Source: Jiangella muralis
GTDB lineage: Bacteria > Actinomycetota > Actinomycetes > Jiangellales > Jiangellaceae
Direction of reading: 5' to 3'
Length of the DNA: 64,000 bases
Assembly: GCF_001270745.1 (NCBI RefSeq)
Contig: NZ_LFXL01000031.1
Location: 96,776-160,775 of the forward strand
Under the pieces are notes generated by a model. The model made no database searches. It worked only from the letters and a program-made list of their open reading frames with translations, and was not told the origin of the DNA. The translations under genes were made by a program, and so were the position numbers. Within the stretch, counting starts at the first letter, position 1; each line of letters starts with the position of its first letter. Below, one piece after another: positions 10,669 to 20,615 of this stretch.

Positions 10669-12429
10669 CTATTCTGCGACGATCTCCCGCAGCCGGTCGA
10701 CGGCCTCGGCGACGGGGACCTCCTGACGCTCGCCGCTGGCGCGGTCCTTGATCTCGATGACGCCGTCGGCCAGGCCGCGGCCCACCACGACGATCGTCGG
10801 CACGCCGATCAGCTCGGAGTCCTTGAATTTCACGCCCGGGCTCACCCCGCGCCGGTCATCGTAGAGCACCCGCACGCCCGCGGCGTCCAGCTCCGTGGCC
10901 AGCGAGGACGCGGCCTCGAACACCGCGTCGTCCTTGCCGGTCGCGATCAGGTGGACGTCGGCCGGCGAGACCTCGCGCGGCCAGATGATGCCGGCGTCGT
11001 CGTGGGAGTTCTCGACGATGGCGGCGACGGCGCGCGACACGCCGACGCCGTAGGAGCCCATCGTGACGGTGACCAGCTTGCCGTTCTCGTCCAGCACCTG
11101 CAGGCCGAGCGCCTCGGCGTACTTGCGGCCGAGCTGGAAGATGTGCCCCATCTCGATGCCGCGGGCGGTCTCGAGCGGGCCGGAGCCGTCCGGCGCGGGG
11201 TCGCCGGCCCGCACCTCGGCCGCCTCGATGGTGCCGTCAGGCGTGAAGTCGCGCCCGGCGACGAGGTCGACGACGTGCCGGCCGGGGGCGTCGGCGCCGG
11301 TGACCCAGCGGGTGCCCTCGACGACGCGCGGATCGACCAGGTAGCGGATGCCGGACGCGTTCTTCTCCCCCAGCACGCCCGGCCCGATGTACCCGCGCGC
11401 CAGCGCCGGGTGCTTCGCGAAGTCGGCCTCGGTGAACGGCTCCAGTTCGGCCGGCTCGATCTGCGCCTGCAGCCGCTTCTCGTCCACCTCGCGGTCGCCG
11501 GGGACGCCGACGGCGAGCGGCTCGCGGGTGCCGTCGGGGTGATGCACGACCACCAGCACGTTCTTCAGCGTGTCCGATGCCTGCCAGGGCCGGTCGGCGC
11601 GCGGGAACCGCTCGTTGAGGTGGTCGACCAGCGTCTGGATGGTCGGCGTGTCCGGGGTGTCCTCGACGTGCGCCGCGGGGACGTCGTCGTACGGCAGCGG
11701 GTCCGGGACCGGGGTGGTGACGGCCTCGACGTTGGCCGCGTACCCGCCGGGCGAGCGGACGTAGGTGTCCTCGCCGTTCTCGGCGGTGGCCAGGAACTCT
11801 TCGCTGGCCGAGCCGCCCATGGCGCCGGACGTCGCCTTGACGATGACGTAGTCGAGCCCGAGGCGGTCGAACAGCTTGATGTACGCCCCGCGGTGCGCGA
11901 GGTACGACGTCATGAACGCCTCGTCGGAGACGTCGAAGGTGTAGGAGTCCTTCATGACGAACTCGCGGCCGCGCAGGATGCCGGCCCGCGGACGGGCCTC
12001 GTCGCGGTACTTGGTCTGGATCTGGTACAGGTACAGCGGGAGGTCCTTGTACGACGAGTACAGGTCCTTCACCAGCAGCGTGAACATCTCTTCGTGCGTG
12101 GGACCGAGCAGGTAATCGCCGCCCTTGCGGTCCTTCACCCGGAAGAGGTTGTCGCCGTACTCCTCCCACCGGCCGGTCGCCTCGTAGGGCTCGCGCGGCA
12201 GCAGCGCCGGGAAGTGCACCTCCTGCGCGCCGATGGCGTTCATCTCCTCGCGGACGATCGCCTCGATGTTGCGCAGCACCTGGTAACCCAGCGGCAGCCA
12301 CGAGTAGATGCCCGGCGCGGCGCGGCGGACGTAGCCGGCGCGGACGAGCAGTTTGTGGCTCGGCACCTCGGCGTCGACCGGGTCCTCGCGCAGGGTTCGC
12401 AGGAACAACGTCGACATGCGCAGGATCAC
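10669..12429 (-). CDS. proS: Prolyl-tRNA synthetase
   Basis: ProS charges tRNA-Pro. The 586 residues are the bacterial type: motif 1 in the segment around [20 protein letters not shown], motif 2 [21 protein letters not shown], a large insertion (editing) domain between motifs 2 and 3 (about residues 230-400), motif 3 [16 protein letters not shown], and the C-terminal anticodon-binding domain. The GTG start gives the usual [15 protein letters not shown] opening and has GGAGAG just upstream. The catalytic motifs are intact. It sits between a CapA-like gene and the AraC/EamA pair. Confidence 0.97.
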   Translation of the reverse strand: MILRMSTLFLRTLREDPVDAEVPSHKLLVRAGYVRRAAPGIYSWLPLGYQVLRNIEAIVREEMNAIGAQEVHFPALLPREPYEATGRWEEYGDNLFRVKDRKGGDYLLGPTHEEMFTLLVKDLYSSYKDLPLYLYQIQTKYRDEARPRAGILRGREFVMKDSYTFDVSDEAFMTSYLAHRGAYIKLFDRLGLDYVIVKATSGAMGGSASEEFLATAENGEDTYVRSPGGYAANVEAVTTPVPDPLPYDDVPAAHVEDTPDTPTIQTLVDHLNERFPRADRPWQASDTLKNVLVVVHHPDGTREPLAVGVPGDREVDEKRLQAQIEPAELEPFTEADFAKHPALARGYIGPGVLGEKNASGIRYLVDPRVVEGTRWVTGADAPGRHVVDLVAGRDFTPDGTIEAAEVRAGDPAPDGSGPLETARGIEMGHIFQLGRKYAEALGLQVLDENGKLVTVTMGSYGVGVSRAVAAIVENSHDDAGIIWPREVSPADVHLIATGKDDAVFEAASSLATELDAAGVRVLYDDRRGVSPGVKFKDSELIGVPTIVVVGRGLADGVIEIKDRASGERQEVPVAEAVDRLREIVAE

Positions 12430-12487
12430 GGGACTCTCCAGGCTTCCACGGACGGAACGGGCAACGAAGGACGAGGATACCGGCCGG

Positions 12488-13696
12488 TCACGTCGGATTC
12501 AGCAAGGTCAGCCCGGCGGCCGCGCCGCCCCGGCCGAGCACGATCTCGGTCGTGCGGTCGCGCGCCTGCCGCAGCCGGGCCGCCGTCGCCGTGCCGGTGT
12601 CGCCGCTGGCCAGCGCCGCGGGCACGTCGAGCACCTCGACCGGCGGCTGGTAGGTCTGGTACAGCGGCAGGTACTCGGCCGCCGTGACGGCGAACTCTCC
12701 CGCGCCGCCCGCGGACTCGGTGAAGGTGAACCGGGTGAGCAGGCCCTCGGCCTTCGGGCCCTCCGGCTCGGCGTGGTTGGCCATCAGGTTGCCCATGCCG
12801 TAGACGACCCACTCGCCGCCGATGTTCTCGATCGGCTGGACGACGTGCGCGTGGTGGCCGAGCAGCAGGTCGATGTCCGGCGACGCGATCAGCTCCGGCG
12901 CCAGCGATGCCTGCAGGTCGTTCGGCTCGTGCACGTACTCGTCGCCCCAGTGCAGCGCGGTGACGACGACGTCGGCGCCCTCGGCCCGGGCGGTGGCGGC
13001 GTCGGCGAGGATGCGGCCCGGGTCGATCTCGTTGCCGCGCCACGTCTCGCCGTCCGGCGCCGGGATGCCGTTGAAGCCGAACGTGTACGAGAGCAGCGCG
13101 ACGTCGACGGGGTCGCCGTCGGTGCCGGCCTCGACGTGCGTGATGGTCTGCGACTCCTCGGGCGTGCGGGCCGAGCCGGCGTGCGCCAGCCCGGCGGCGT
13201 CGAGGGTGTCGAGGGTGCGGTCGACCCCGCCGGCGCCCTGGTCGAAGGTGTGGTTGGACGCGGTGGTGCAGGCGTCGTAGCCGGTCTCCGCCAGCGCGGT
13301 GACGACCTGCGGCGGGCCGGAGAACGTAGGGTAGCCCTCGTACGGACCGCCGGCCGGCGCCAGCGGCGTCTCCAGATGACAGACGGCGAGGTCCGCGCCC
13401 TGGACGATCGGCGCGATGTTCGCCAGTTGCGGCGCGAAGTCCATCTCCTCGCCCGGCCCGGCGTCGTTGCGTGCCTGCGTCCACAACCGCTCGTGCAGCA
13501 GCACGTCACCGGTCGCGACCAGCGTGAACGTGCGCGGGTCGGGTGTCGGCGACGGGGTGGGGCTCGGCTGCTCGGACGGCGACGTCGTGGCGTCGGCCGG
13601 GGTGCTGGGCGGGGCGGCGCCCGGGTCGTCATCGCCGCAGCCGACGACGACGAGCAGGACGGCGGCAGCGGCAATGGTGGCGAGGCGGCGGTTCAT
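12488..13696 (-). CDS. CapA family lipoprotein (PgsA/CapA-type metallophosphatase fold)
   Basis: The 402-residue protein starts with a signal peptide ending in a lipobox-like VVVGC (Cys near residue 20) and a Ser/Thr/Pro-rich linker to about residue 55. The PGA_cap domain follows: [23 protein letters not shown], a [20 protein letters not shown] block, and [13 protein letters not shown]. These Asp/His/Asn motifs are those of the calcineurin-like fold in CapA-type proteins. Such proteins were first linked to poly-gamma-glutamate capsule synthesis; no capB/capC genes are near, so the role here is open. It is 58 bases upstream of proS. Confidence 0.88.
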   Translation of the reverse strand: MNRRLATIAAAAVLLVVVGCGDDDPGAAPPSTPADATTSPSEQPSPTPSPTPDPRTFTLVATGDVLLHERLWTQARNDAGPGEEMDFAPQLANIAPIVQGADLAVCHLETPLAPAGGPYEGYPTFSGPPQVVTALAETGYDACTTASNHTFDQGAGGVDRTLDTLDAAGLAHAGSARTPEESQTITHVEAGTDGDPVDVALLSYTFGFNGIPAPDGETWRGNEIDPGRILADAATARAEGADVVVTALHWGDEYVHEPNDLQASLAPELIASPDIDLLLGHHAHVVQPIENIGGEWVVYGMGNLMANHAEPEGPKAEGLLTRFTFTESAGGAGEFAVTAAEYLPLYQTYQPPVEVLDVPAALASGDTGTATAARLRQARDRTTEIVLGRGGAAAGLTLLNPT

Positions 13697-13717
13697 CGCG
13701 GTCCAGTGTGCCCGCGG

Positions 13718-14563
13718 TCAGAACATGATGGTGGCGAAACGACCGACCTCGGTGAAGCCGACCCGGCGATACGCGCCCCGGGCCGCGGCGTTGAAGTCGT
13801 TGACGTAGAGCGTGACGGCCGGCGCGATCTCGCGCTGCGCGTACTCGACGACCGCCGCCATGCCGCCGACGGACAGCCGCTCACCCCGCCGGTCCGGCCG
13901 CACCCAGACGCCCTGCACCTGGCAGGCGTGCGGGGTGACGGCGCCGATCTCGGCCTTGAACACGATCTCGCCGTCCTCGAACCGGGCGAACGCGCGACCG
14001 GCCCGGACCAGCTCGGTGAGCCGCGCCCGGTAGTAGGCGCCGCCGTCGGTGCCGGCCGGCGAGACGCCGACCTCCTCGGTGAACATCGCGACGGCCGCGG
14101 GCAGCAGCACGTCGACCTCGTCCGGCCGGACGGGGCGCACCAGCGGGTCGGCCGGGACGGCCGGCGCCGTGTCGATGGCCATGACCGGCTGGCAGGAACG
14201 CACCTCGCGGGCCGGGCCCCACTCGGGGCGGATGAGGTCCCACATCGACAGCACGGCGTCGGCCGGCCCGACGATGGACGAGCAGCGGCGGCCGCGGCGG
14301 ACGGCGAGGTCGGCGAACGTGCGGGCGGCCCGGGCCGACGCGGCCACCGGGACGAGGTTGGCGCCGGAGTAGCACAGCGACCGCAGCCGGCTCTCCTCGT
14401 AGTAGCCCCACAGCTCACCGGCCAGCCTCGACGGCGCCAGGCCGGACGCGTGCACGCGGGCACCGACGAAGACGTCCACGTAGGGGTCGCGGCCGAGCAG
14501 CGCGACGGTGTCGTCCAGGTCGGCCTGGCTCAGCGGCCGCACCGCCGTCGACGTACCGAGCAC
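13718..14563 (-). CDS. GNAT family N-acetyltransferase with N-terminal DUF4081
   Basis: The 281-residue protein has an N-terminal DUF4081 part (about 1-130; RDPYVDVFVGARV) and a C-terminal GNAT fold with FKAEIGAVTPHACQVQGVWVRPDRRGERLS, where V-x-P-x-x-RG-E resembles the acetyl-CoA loop, and YVNDFNAAARGAYRRVGF. It is a regular neighbour of ispG in actinomycetes. The substrate is unknown. It starts at a GTG 28 bases after the ispG stop. Confidence 0.9.
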   Translation of the reverse strand: MLGTSTAVRPLSQADLDDTVALLGRDPYVDVFVGARVHASGLAPSRLAGELWGYYEESRLRSLCYSGANLVPVAASARAARTFADLAVRRGRRCSSIVGPADAVLSMWDLIRPEWGPAREVRSCQPVMAIDTAPAVPADPLVRPVRPDEVDVLLPAAVAMFTEEVGVSPAGTDGGAYYRARLTELVRAGRAFARFEDGEIVFKAEIGAVTPHACQVQGVWVRPDRRGERLSVGGMAAVVEYAQREIAPAVTLYVNDFNAAARGAYRRVGFTEVGRFATIMF

Positions 14564-14591
14564 GTCACCCCCTTTCCCCCGGTCGCCGCCC

Positions 14592-15737
14592 TCAGGCGAC
14601 GGTGACCACCGGCCCGCCGTCGCCGGCGTCCATCGACTCGGCGATGCGCATGGCCTCCTCGATCAGCGTCTCGACGATCTCCGACTCCGGAACCGTCTTG
14701 ACGACCTCACCCTTCACGAAGATCTGGCCCTTGCCGTTGCCGGATGCTACGCCGAGATCGGCCTCGCGCGCCTCCCCCGGCCCGTTCACGACGCAGCCCA
14801 TGACCGCCACGCGCAGCGGCACCTCCATGCCCTCGAGCCCGGCGGTGACGCGGTCGGCCAGCGTGTAGACGTCGACCTGGGCGCGGCCGCAGGACGGGCA
14901 GGACACGATCTCGAGCTTGCGCGGGCGCAGGTTCAGCGACTGCAGGATCTGGTTGCCGACCTTCACCTCCTCGACCGGCGGCGCGGACAGCGACACCCGG
15001 ATGGTGTCGCCGATGCCCTTGCTCAGCAGCGCGCCGAACGCCGTCGCCGACTTGATGGTGCCCTGGAACGCCGGGCCGGCCTCCGTCACCCCGAGGTGCA
15101 GCGGCCAGTCGCCGCGCTCGGCCAGCAGCTCGTACGCGCGGACCATGACGACCGGGTCGTTGTGCTTCACCGAGATCTTGAAGTCGTGGAAGTCGTGCTC
15201 CTCGAACAGCGACGCCTCCCAGACGGCGGACTCGACCAGCGCCTCCGGGGTGGCCTTGCCGTACTTCTGCAGCAGCCGCGGGTCCAGCGAGCCGGCGTTG
15301 ACGCCGATGCGCAGCGAGATGCCGGCGTCCTTGGCCGCCTTCGCGATCTCGCCGACCTTGTCGTCGAACTTCTTGATGTTGCCCGGGTTGACGCGGACGG
15401 CCGCGCAGCCGGCGTCGATGGCGGCGAACACGTACTTGGGCTGGAAGTGGATGTCGGCGATGACCGGGATCTGCGACTTCTTCGCGATGATCGGCAGCGC
15501 CTCGGCGTCGTCGGCGCTGGGCACGGCGACGCGGACGATGTCGCAGCCGGCCGCGGTGAGCTCGGCGATCTGCTGCAGCGTCGCGTTGATGTCGGTGGTC
15601 GGCGTGGTCGTCATGGACTGCACGCTGACGGGTGCGTCGCCGCCGACCTCGACCTTGCCGACGCGGATCTTGCGCGACGGCCGGCGCGGCGCGAGCACCG
15701 GCGGCGGCAGCGGCGGCATCCCCAGGGCGACGTTCAT
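14592..15737 (-). CDS. ispG: 4-hydroxy-3-methylbut-2-en-1-yl diphosphate synthase (flavodoxin)
   Basis: IspG (GcpE) makes HMBPP in the MEP isoprenoid pathway using a [4Fe-4S] cluster. The TIM-barrel part opens with [19 protein letters not shown]. The cluster ligands are visible as VSCPSCGR near residue 275 and CVVNGPGE near 310. I chose the ATG at 15737 because MNVALGMP matches the usual actinobacterial start; a GTG three codons earlier is possible but only three bases from AGGAG. It is the third gene of dxr-rseP-ispG, so two MEP-pathway enzymes share the operon. Confidence 0.97.
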   Translation of the reverse strand: MNVALGMPPLPPPVLAPRRPSRKIRVGKVEVGGDAPVSVQSMTTTPTTDINATLQQIAELTAAGCDIVRVAVPSADDAEALPIIAKKSQIPVIADIHFQPKYVFAAIDAGCAAVRVNPGNIKKFDDKVGEIAKAAKDAGISLRIGVNAGSLDPRLLQKYGKATPEALVESAVWEASLFEEHDFHDFKISVKHNDPVVMVRAYELLAERGDWPLHLGVTEAGPAFQGTIKSATAFGALLSKGIGDTIRVSLSAPPVEEVKVGNQILQSLNLRPRKLEIVSCPSCGRAQVDVYTLADRVTAGLEGMEVPLRVAVMGCVVNGPGEAREADLGVASGNGKGQIFVKGEVVKTVPESEIVETLIEEAMRIAESMDAGDGGPVVTVA

Positions 15738-15752
15738 GCGGTTCACTCTCTC

Positions 15753-17069
15753 CTAGCCCAGTAGCCGGACGGGGTTGACGAGGTCGGCGTAGATCAGCAG
15801 CGCGCTCATGCCGATCAGCACGACGGCGACGCCGTAGGCCAGCGGCAGCGCCTTGGCGACGTCGACCGGCTGCGGCTCGGGCCGGCGGAACACCTTGGCG
15901 AAGGCCCGCTTGATGGCCTCCCAGATGGCGCCGGCCGCGTGGCCGCCGTCCAGCGGCAGCAGCGGCACCAGGTTGAAGATGGCGATGGCCATGTTGAACG
16001 AGGCCAGCATCATGATGAACGTGGCCACCCGCTGCGCCGCGGTGAGCCCGTCGGCCGACGCGATCTCGCCGCCAATGCGGCCCGCGCCGACGATGCTGAC
16101 CGGCGTCTCGGGGTTGCGCTCGCCGCCCCCGAACGCCGCGTCCCACACGTCGACCATGCGCTGCGGGATGCGCGACATGGCCTCGGCGGTGTTGCTGATG
16201 AAGCCGCCGGTCCACGCGAGCGTGCCGCCGACGTCCTCCTGCTCGAAGTGGTCGAGCGTGGGGGCGATGCCGAGGAAACTGGTGTCGACGGTGGCGCCCT
16301 CGGCGCCGTCGGGGTCGGGCCGCTCGGCCATGATGAGGTCCGGCGCGAGCTCCATGCGCTGTCCGTCGCGCTCGATGACCATGGGCATCGGGCCGGCGCC
16401 GGCGTCCTGGATGGCGGCGGAGACCTCGGTCCAGCTGGTGACGGCGTTGCCCTCGATCTCGAGGACGCGGTCGCCGGGCAGCAGGCCGGCCGCGGCGGCG
16501 GGCGCCGCGGGGTCGGTGTCGCCGCACTCGGTGCGGTTCTCCGACGCCGGGATGACGCACTCGTTGACGACGCTGACCACCGGGGCGAACACCGGCTTGT
16601 CGGGGTTGCCGAACGTCATCAGCACGCCGCCGGCCAGCACGATCGCCAGCACGACGTTCATGGCCGGGCCGCCGAGCATGATGATGAGCTTCTTCCACCA
16701 CGCCTTGCGGTAGAAGACGCGGTTCTCGTCGCCGGGGCCGATCTCCTCGCGCGACGCGGTGCGGGCGTCGCGGGCCATCGTCTGGAACAGGCCGGTGCTG
16801 GACTGCCGCAGCGTGCTGCCGTCGCCGCCGGGTTCGGGCGGGAACATGCCGATCATGCGGATGAAGCCGCCCAGCGGGATGGCCTTGACGCCGTACTCCG
16901 TCTCGCCCCGCTTGCGCGACCACACCGTGCGGCCGAAGCCGATCATGTACTGGCTGACCTTGACGCCGAACAGCTTGGCCGGCACGAGGTGGCCGATCTC
17001 GTGCAGTGCGATCGAGACGACGAGCCCGACCGCGAACAGCAGGATGCCGACGACGGCGAGCAGGTCCAT
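15753..17069 (-). CDS. rseP: Site-2 intramembrane metalloprotease (RseP/Rip1 family)
   Basis: This M50 membrane protease cleaves transmembrane segments, typically of anti-sigma factors. In 438 residues it has the zinc motif HEIGH near residue 24 in the first membrane helix. A PDZ domain follows about residues 185-260 (AAGLLPGDRVLEIEGNAV). The second motif, LVPLLPLDGGHAAG, near residue 370, supplies the third metal ligand, and a final membrane helix ends the protein. The ATG overlaps the dxr stop by one base (TGATG). The dxr-rseP-ispG order is standard in actinomycetes. Its target anti-sigma factor is not in the window. Confidence 0.96.
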   Translation of the reverse strand: MDLLAVVGILLFAVGLVVSIALHEIGHLVPAKLFGVKVSQYMIGFGRTVWSRKRGETEYGVKAIPLGGFIRMIGMFPPEPGGDGSTLRQSSTGLFQTMARDARTASREEIGPGDENRVFYRKAWWKKLIIMLGGPAMNVVLAIVLAGGVLMTFGNPDKPVFAPVVSVVNECVIPASENRTECGDTDPAAPAAAAGLLPGDRVLEIEGNAVTSWTEVSAAIQDAGAGPMPMVIERDGQRMELAPDLIMAERPDPDGAEGATVDTSFLGIAPTLDHFEQEDVGGTLAWTGGFISNTAEAMSRIPQRMVDVWDAAFGGGERNPETPVSIVGAGRIGGEIASADGLTAAQRVATFIMMLASFNMAIAIFNLVPLLPLDGGHAAGAIWEAIKRAFAKVFRRPEPQPVDVAKALPLAYGVAVVLIGMSALLIYADLVNPVRLLG

Positions 17070-18274
17070 CAGTGTTCCTCTTCCGATCCGGCGAGCTCGC
17101 GCGCCCGGGCCCTGGCCCAGTGCTCCGCGGCCGCCACGTCGTCGACGCTGCGTGCGTCACCACCACCGTACTCGTCAAGGATACGGTCGATGGTGTCGAC
17201 GATGCCCACGAACGGCAGCCGGCCGGCGACGAACGCGGCCAGGCATTCCTCGTTCGCGGCGTTGTAGACGGCGGGCGCCAGGCCGCCTCGCTGCCCCGCC
17301 GCCCTGGCCAGCTCGACCGCCGGGAACGCCTCGTTGTCGAGCGGCTCGAACTCCCACGTCGAGGCTGTCGTCCAGTCGCACGCGGGCGCGGCGTCGGTGA
17401 CGCGATCGGGCCAGGACAGCGCGAGGGCGATGGGGATGCGCATGTCGGGCGGGCTCGCCTGCGCGATCGTCGACCCGTCGATGAACTCGACCATCGAGTG
17501 CACGATCGACTGCGGGTGCACCACCACCTCGATCGCCTCGAACGGGACGTCGAAGAGCAGGTGCGCCTCGATCAGCTCCAGCCCCTTGTTGACCAGGTTC
17601 GCCGAGTTGATGGTGACGACCGGCCCCATGTTCCAGGTGGGGTGCGCGAGCGCCTGCTCCGGCGTCACGTCCTGCTGTTGTGTGCGGGTGCGGCCGCGGA
17701 ACGGGCCGCCGCTCGCCGTCAGGACCAGCTTCCGCACCTCCTGCGGGCTTCCGGAGCGCAGGCACTGGGCGAGCGCGCTGTGCTCGCTGTCGACCGGGAC
17801 GATCTGGCCGGGCTTGGCCCTGGCTTTCACCAGCGGCCCGCCCGCGATGAGCGACTCCTTGTTGGCCAGCGCCAGCATCCGCCCCGCGTCCAGGGCCGCC
17901 AGCGTCGGAGCCAGGCCGATCGACCCCGTGACGGCGTTCAACACGACGTCGGCCTCCTGCGTGGCCGCCAGCTCCGCCGCCGCGTCGGGGCCGGCGAGGA
18001 CCTTAGGGACGCGGTACTGGCCCGACTCGTAACCGCTGTTCCTGGCCTCCTGATAGAAGGCGAGCAGCAGGTCCTCAGCGGCGCCCGCCTTCGCCACGGC
18101 CACGGTCTCGGCGCCCAGCTCCAGCGCCTGCCTGGCCAGCTGCGCCGGGTCGGACCCGCCCGCGGCCAGCCCGGTGACCCGCAACCGGTCCGGATTCCGC
18201 CTGATCACGTCGATGGCCTGCGTGCCCACCGACCCGGTCGAACCCAGGATGACGACGTCGCGGACGCTAGGCAT
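17069..18274 (-). CDS. dxr: 1-deoxy-D-xylulose 5-phosphate reductoisomerase
   Basis: Dxr (IspC) makes MEP from DXP with NADPH. The 401 residues start [21 protein letters not shown] with the NADPH-binding GxTGxxG. The metal-binding DSEHSAL lies near residue 152 and LTASGGPF, part of the substrate site, near residue 188. I placed the start at the ATG at 18274, because the open frame further upstream runs through an intergenic palindrome. It overlaps the rseP start by one base and leads the dxr-rseP-ispG operon. Confidence 0.96.
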   Translation of the reverse strand: MPSVRDVVILGSTGSVGTQAIDVIRRNPDRLRVTGLAAGGSDPAQLARQALELGAETVAVAKAGAAEDLLLAFYQEARNSGYESGQYRVPKVLAGPDAAAELAATQEADVVLNAVTGSIGLAPTLAALDAGRMLALANKESLIAGGPLVKARAKPGQIVPVDSEHSALAQCLRSGSPQEVRKLVLTASGGPFRGRTRTQQQDVTPEQALAHPTWNMGPVVTINSANLVNKGLELIEAHLLFDVPFEAIEVVVHPQSIVHSMVEFIDGSTIAQASPPDMRIPIALALSWPDRVTDAAPACDWTTASTWEFEPLDNEAFPAVELARAAGQRGGLAPAVYNAANEECLAAFVAGRLPFVGIVDTIDRILDEYGGGDARSVDDVAAAEHWARARARELAGSEEEH

Positions 18275-18331
18275 GGCCCCATTCTCCACGGCGAACCTGA
18301 GAGAAGGGTGATCGTGCCGCCCCGGCCGGTC

Positions 18332-18408
18332 GCCGCCTTCTTCATGATCATCAACCTTTTTGGTCGCTATCACACCCCGAAACGTGGATGATCATGAAGA
18401 GGGCGGGT
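18332..18408. repeat. Dispersed palindrome, copy A
   Basis: The two arms both read CTTCATGATCATC outward to inward, with weaker pairing continuing through CCGCC at the ends. The left arm continues ATCAACCTTTTTGG; the right arm is degenerate (ATCCACGTTTCGG in complement). The loop is about GTCGCTATCACACC. Related copies lie at 27859-27912, 42993-43048 and 63942-63989. This is the most diverged of the four. It lies upstream of dxr. Confidence 0.8.
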
Positions 18409-18589
18409 CCCATCGCCCTCGCAGGGCGGCGCATTTCCGGGCAACGCACGCAAACGCGTCCGTTTCCAGTCGTTTCCGCGCCACACAGTCGAATGTCCTG
18501 AATGTTTCCGGAGTCACGGGAAGATCTGCCGTTCGGTTTCGATCCCGCAAAGGCCGCTGGACATTCACCCGCGCCAGAGGTCCAGACCA

Positions 18590-18638
18590 TTGACGCCACA
18601 TCCGGGCCAGTGGTAGACCAACCGGCCAATAGGTCTAC
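18590..18638 (+). promoter_or_regulatory. Candidate promoter and operator dyad of the dpp-type operon
   Basis: TTGACG (18590-18595) and TAGACC (18614-18619) are separated by 18 bases and resemble -35 and -10 boxes. The -10 region overlaps an inverted repeat GTAGACC (18613-18619) and GGTCTAC (18632-18638), spaced 12 bases, which would suit a repressor. The coding start is 39 bases further on. The candidate regulator is unknown. By-eye prediction. Confidence 0.4.
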
Positions 18639-18676
18639 TGGCGCGACTCTCTGCGTGTCGAATGCGAGGTACCCCC

Positions 18677-20608
18677 ATGGCGACATCCGTTCCCCGCGTC
18701 CGAACGCACCGGACGCAGCACCCCGAGCGGGCATCCGGCGGCCACCGGACCCGTCGAGGAAGGGCCGCAAGGTTCGCCGCCGGCATCGCGGCCGCCGGGC
18801 TGGCCGTGTCCGGGCTGGCGGCCGCGGGGCTGCCCGCGAACGCCGCCACGGACGACGCGACCGACGACGCGGAGCCGACGTCGTTGACGATCGCGGTGTC
18901 GCAGGAGGTCGACTCGCTCAGCCCGTTCATCGCGGTGCGGCTGCTGACGACCAACATCGGCCGCTGGATGTACGACTTCCTCACCAACTATGACCCGAAG
19001 ACCGGTGAGACGATCCCGGCGCTGGCGGAGTCCTGGGAAACGTCCGAGGACGGACTCACCTGGACCTACAACCTCCGCGAGGACGCCACCTGGACCGACG
19101 GCGAGCCGGTCACCGCCGACGACGTCGCGTGGACGTTCAACACGATGATGACGGACCCGGCCGCCGCCGAGGCGAACGGCAACTTCGTCGAGAACTTCGC
19201 CTCCGTCACCGCCACCGATGAGCAGACCGTCGAGATCGTCCTCAACGAGCCGCAGGTCACCATGCTCGCGCTGGACGTGCCGATCCTGCCGGAACACATC
19301 TGGTCGCAGGTCGACGACTTCGGGGCGTTCAACAATGACACCGAGTTCCCGATCGTGGGCAGCGGCCCGTTCATCCTCACCGCCTACGAGCCGAACGTGT
19401 CGGTCACGCTGGAGGCCAACCCGGACTACTGGCGCGGCGAGCCGAAGTTCGACCAGCTGATCCTGCGCTACATCGACGACCCGGACGCACAGGTCGAGGC
19501 GCTGCGCAGCGGCGAGGTCGACTTCGTGTTCAACCTGACGCCGGCGCAGTACCAGTCGCTGCAGAGCGAGGAGAACATCACCGTCAGCGCCGCCAAGGGC
19601 AAGCGGTTCCAGGCCATCACGCTGAACCCCGGCGCCCGGCTGCAGGACGGCACCCCGTTCGGCGACGGGCACCCGGCGCTGCAGGACCCCGTCGTCCGAG
19701 AGGCGCTGGTGCACACCATCGACCGCGACGCCATCTACGAGGTCGCGTACGGCGGCCTCGGCGAGGCCAACGGCGGCTACATCCCGTCGCGCTACGACAC
19801 CTTCCACTGGGAGCCGTCGGAGGACGAGCAGACCGCGTTCGACATCGACGAGGCGAACCGGCTGCTCGACGAGGCCGGGTACGCGCCCGGCGGCGACGGC
19901 ATCCGCGTCGGCCCCGACGGGCGGCCGTTGTCGTTCCGCTTCAACGTGCACGGCGACAACCCGCAGTACATCCAGGCGGCCGAGATGATGGCCGAGTGGG
20001 CCCGCGAGGCCGGCATGGAACTGCGGGTCGAGCCGGTGTCCGAGGTCGGCTCGCTGCTCGACGAGGGCACCTACGACATCCTGACCACCGGCTGGAACGT
20101 CAACCCGGACCCGAACTACGTCCTGTCGATCAACCTGTGCAGCGGGCTCCCGACGGAGCTCGGCGGGCCGTACCTGTCCGACGCCTACTACTGCAACGAC
20201 GCCTACGACCAGCTCTACGCCGAGCAGCTGTCCGAGCTCGACGTCGACGCCCGCGCGGAGATCGTCAAGGAGATGCAGCAGACGCTGTACGACGACAACG
20301 TCTTCGTGGTCTGGGGCTACGCCGACGCGCTCGAGGCCTACCGCAGCGACGTCATCGCGTCGATGACCCCGCAGCCGGACCCGGGCGGCAACTACTACGG
20401 CCAGGACGGCTACTGGAGCTGGTGGTCCGCGGTCCCCGTCGGCGAGGAGGACGACGCCGCCGGCGGCTCCGATGACGGCGGCAGCGACGACGACGGCGGC
20501 TCGAACACCGGGCTGATCATCGGCATCGTCGCAGCCGCGGTCGTCGTGCTGCTGCTGGTCGTACTGCTGCTCCGCCGGCGGACGACCACCGCCGACGACC
20601 GCGAATAG
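18677..20608 (+). CDS. Peptide ABC transporter substrate-binding protein, C-terminally anchored
   Basis: A family-5 solute-binding protein (DppA/OppA type). The start at 18677 has GCGAGG about eight bases upstream; an ATG five codons earlier is less well placed. A long signal peptide ends near ANA-AT (about residue 56) and has no lipobox Cys. The SBP_bac_5 domain follows (TSLTIAVSQEVDSLSPF, LAESWETSEDGLTWTYNLRE). The protein ends with a Gly/Ser/Asp linker, one membrane helix (GLIIGIVAAAVVVLLLVVLLL) and RRR. It is therefore probably held by a C-terminal helix rather than by lipid. It is the first gene of a five-gene importer operon. Confidence 0.93.
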   Translation: MATSVPRVRTHRTQHPERASGGHRTRRGRAARFAAGIAAAGLAVSGLAAAGLPANAATDDATDDAEPTSLTIAVSQEVDSLSPFIAVRLLTTNIGRWMYDFLTNYDPKTGETIPALAESWETSEDGLTWTYNLREDATWTDGEPVTADDVAWTFNTMMTDPAAAEANGNFVENFASVTATDEQTVEIVLNEPQVTMLALDVPILPEHIWSQVDDFGAFNNDTEFPIVGSGPFILTAYEPNVSVTLEANPDYWRGEPKFDQLILRYIDDPDAQVEALRSGEVDFVFNLTPAQYQSLQSEENITVSAAKGKRFQAITLNPGARLQDGTPFGDGHPALQDPVVREALVHTIDRDAIYEVAYGGLGEANGGYIPSRYDTFHWEPSEDEQTAFDIDEANRLLDEAGYAPGGDGIRVGPDGRPLSFRFNVHGDNPQYIQAAEMMAEWAREAGMELRVEPVSEVGSLLDEGTYDILTTGWNVNPDPNYVLSINLCSGLPTELGGPYLSDAYYCNDAYDQLYAEQLSELDVDARAEIVKEMQQTLYDDNVFVVWGYADALEAYRSDVIASMTPQPDPGGNYYGQDGYWSWWSAVPVGEEDDAAGGSDDGGSDDDGGSNTGLIIGIVAAAVVVLLLVVLLLRRRTTTADDRE

Positions 20609-20615
20609 CGGCCGG

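Larger units (their letters stand above)
18275..18676. other. Divergent intergenic region dxr / dpp-type operon
   Basis: No credible gene is seen in these 402 bases. Near the dxr side lies a copy of the dispersed palindrome (18332-18408). The dpp side holds a candidate promoter and a 7-bp inverted repeat. The base composition between 18410 and 18600 is less GC-rich than in the flanking genes. Confidence 0.7.

Noticed and set aside
12430..12487. A T-box or other riboswitch before proS
   Set aside because: The gap is only 58 bases and shows no T-box or antiterminator features.
18275..18373. Longer N-terminus for Dxr from a start at 18373
   Set aside because: The extra 33 residues run into the dispersed palindrome and match nothing in Dxr; the ATG at 18274 gives the normal start.
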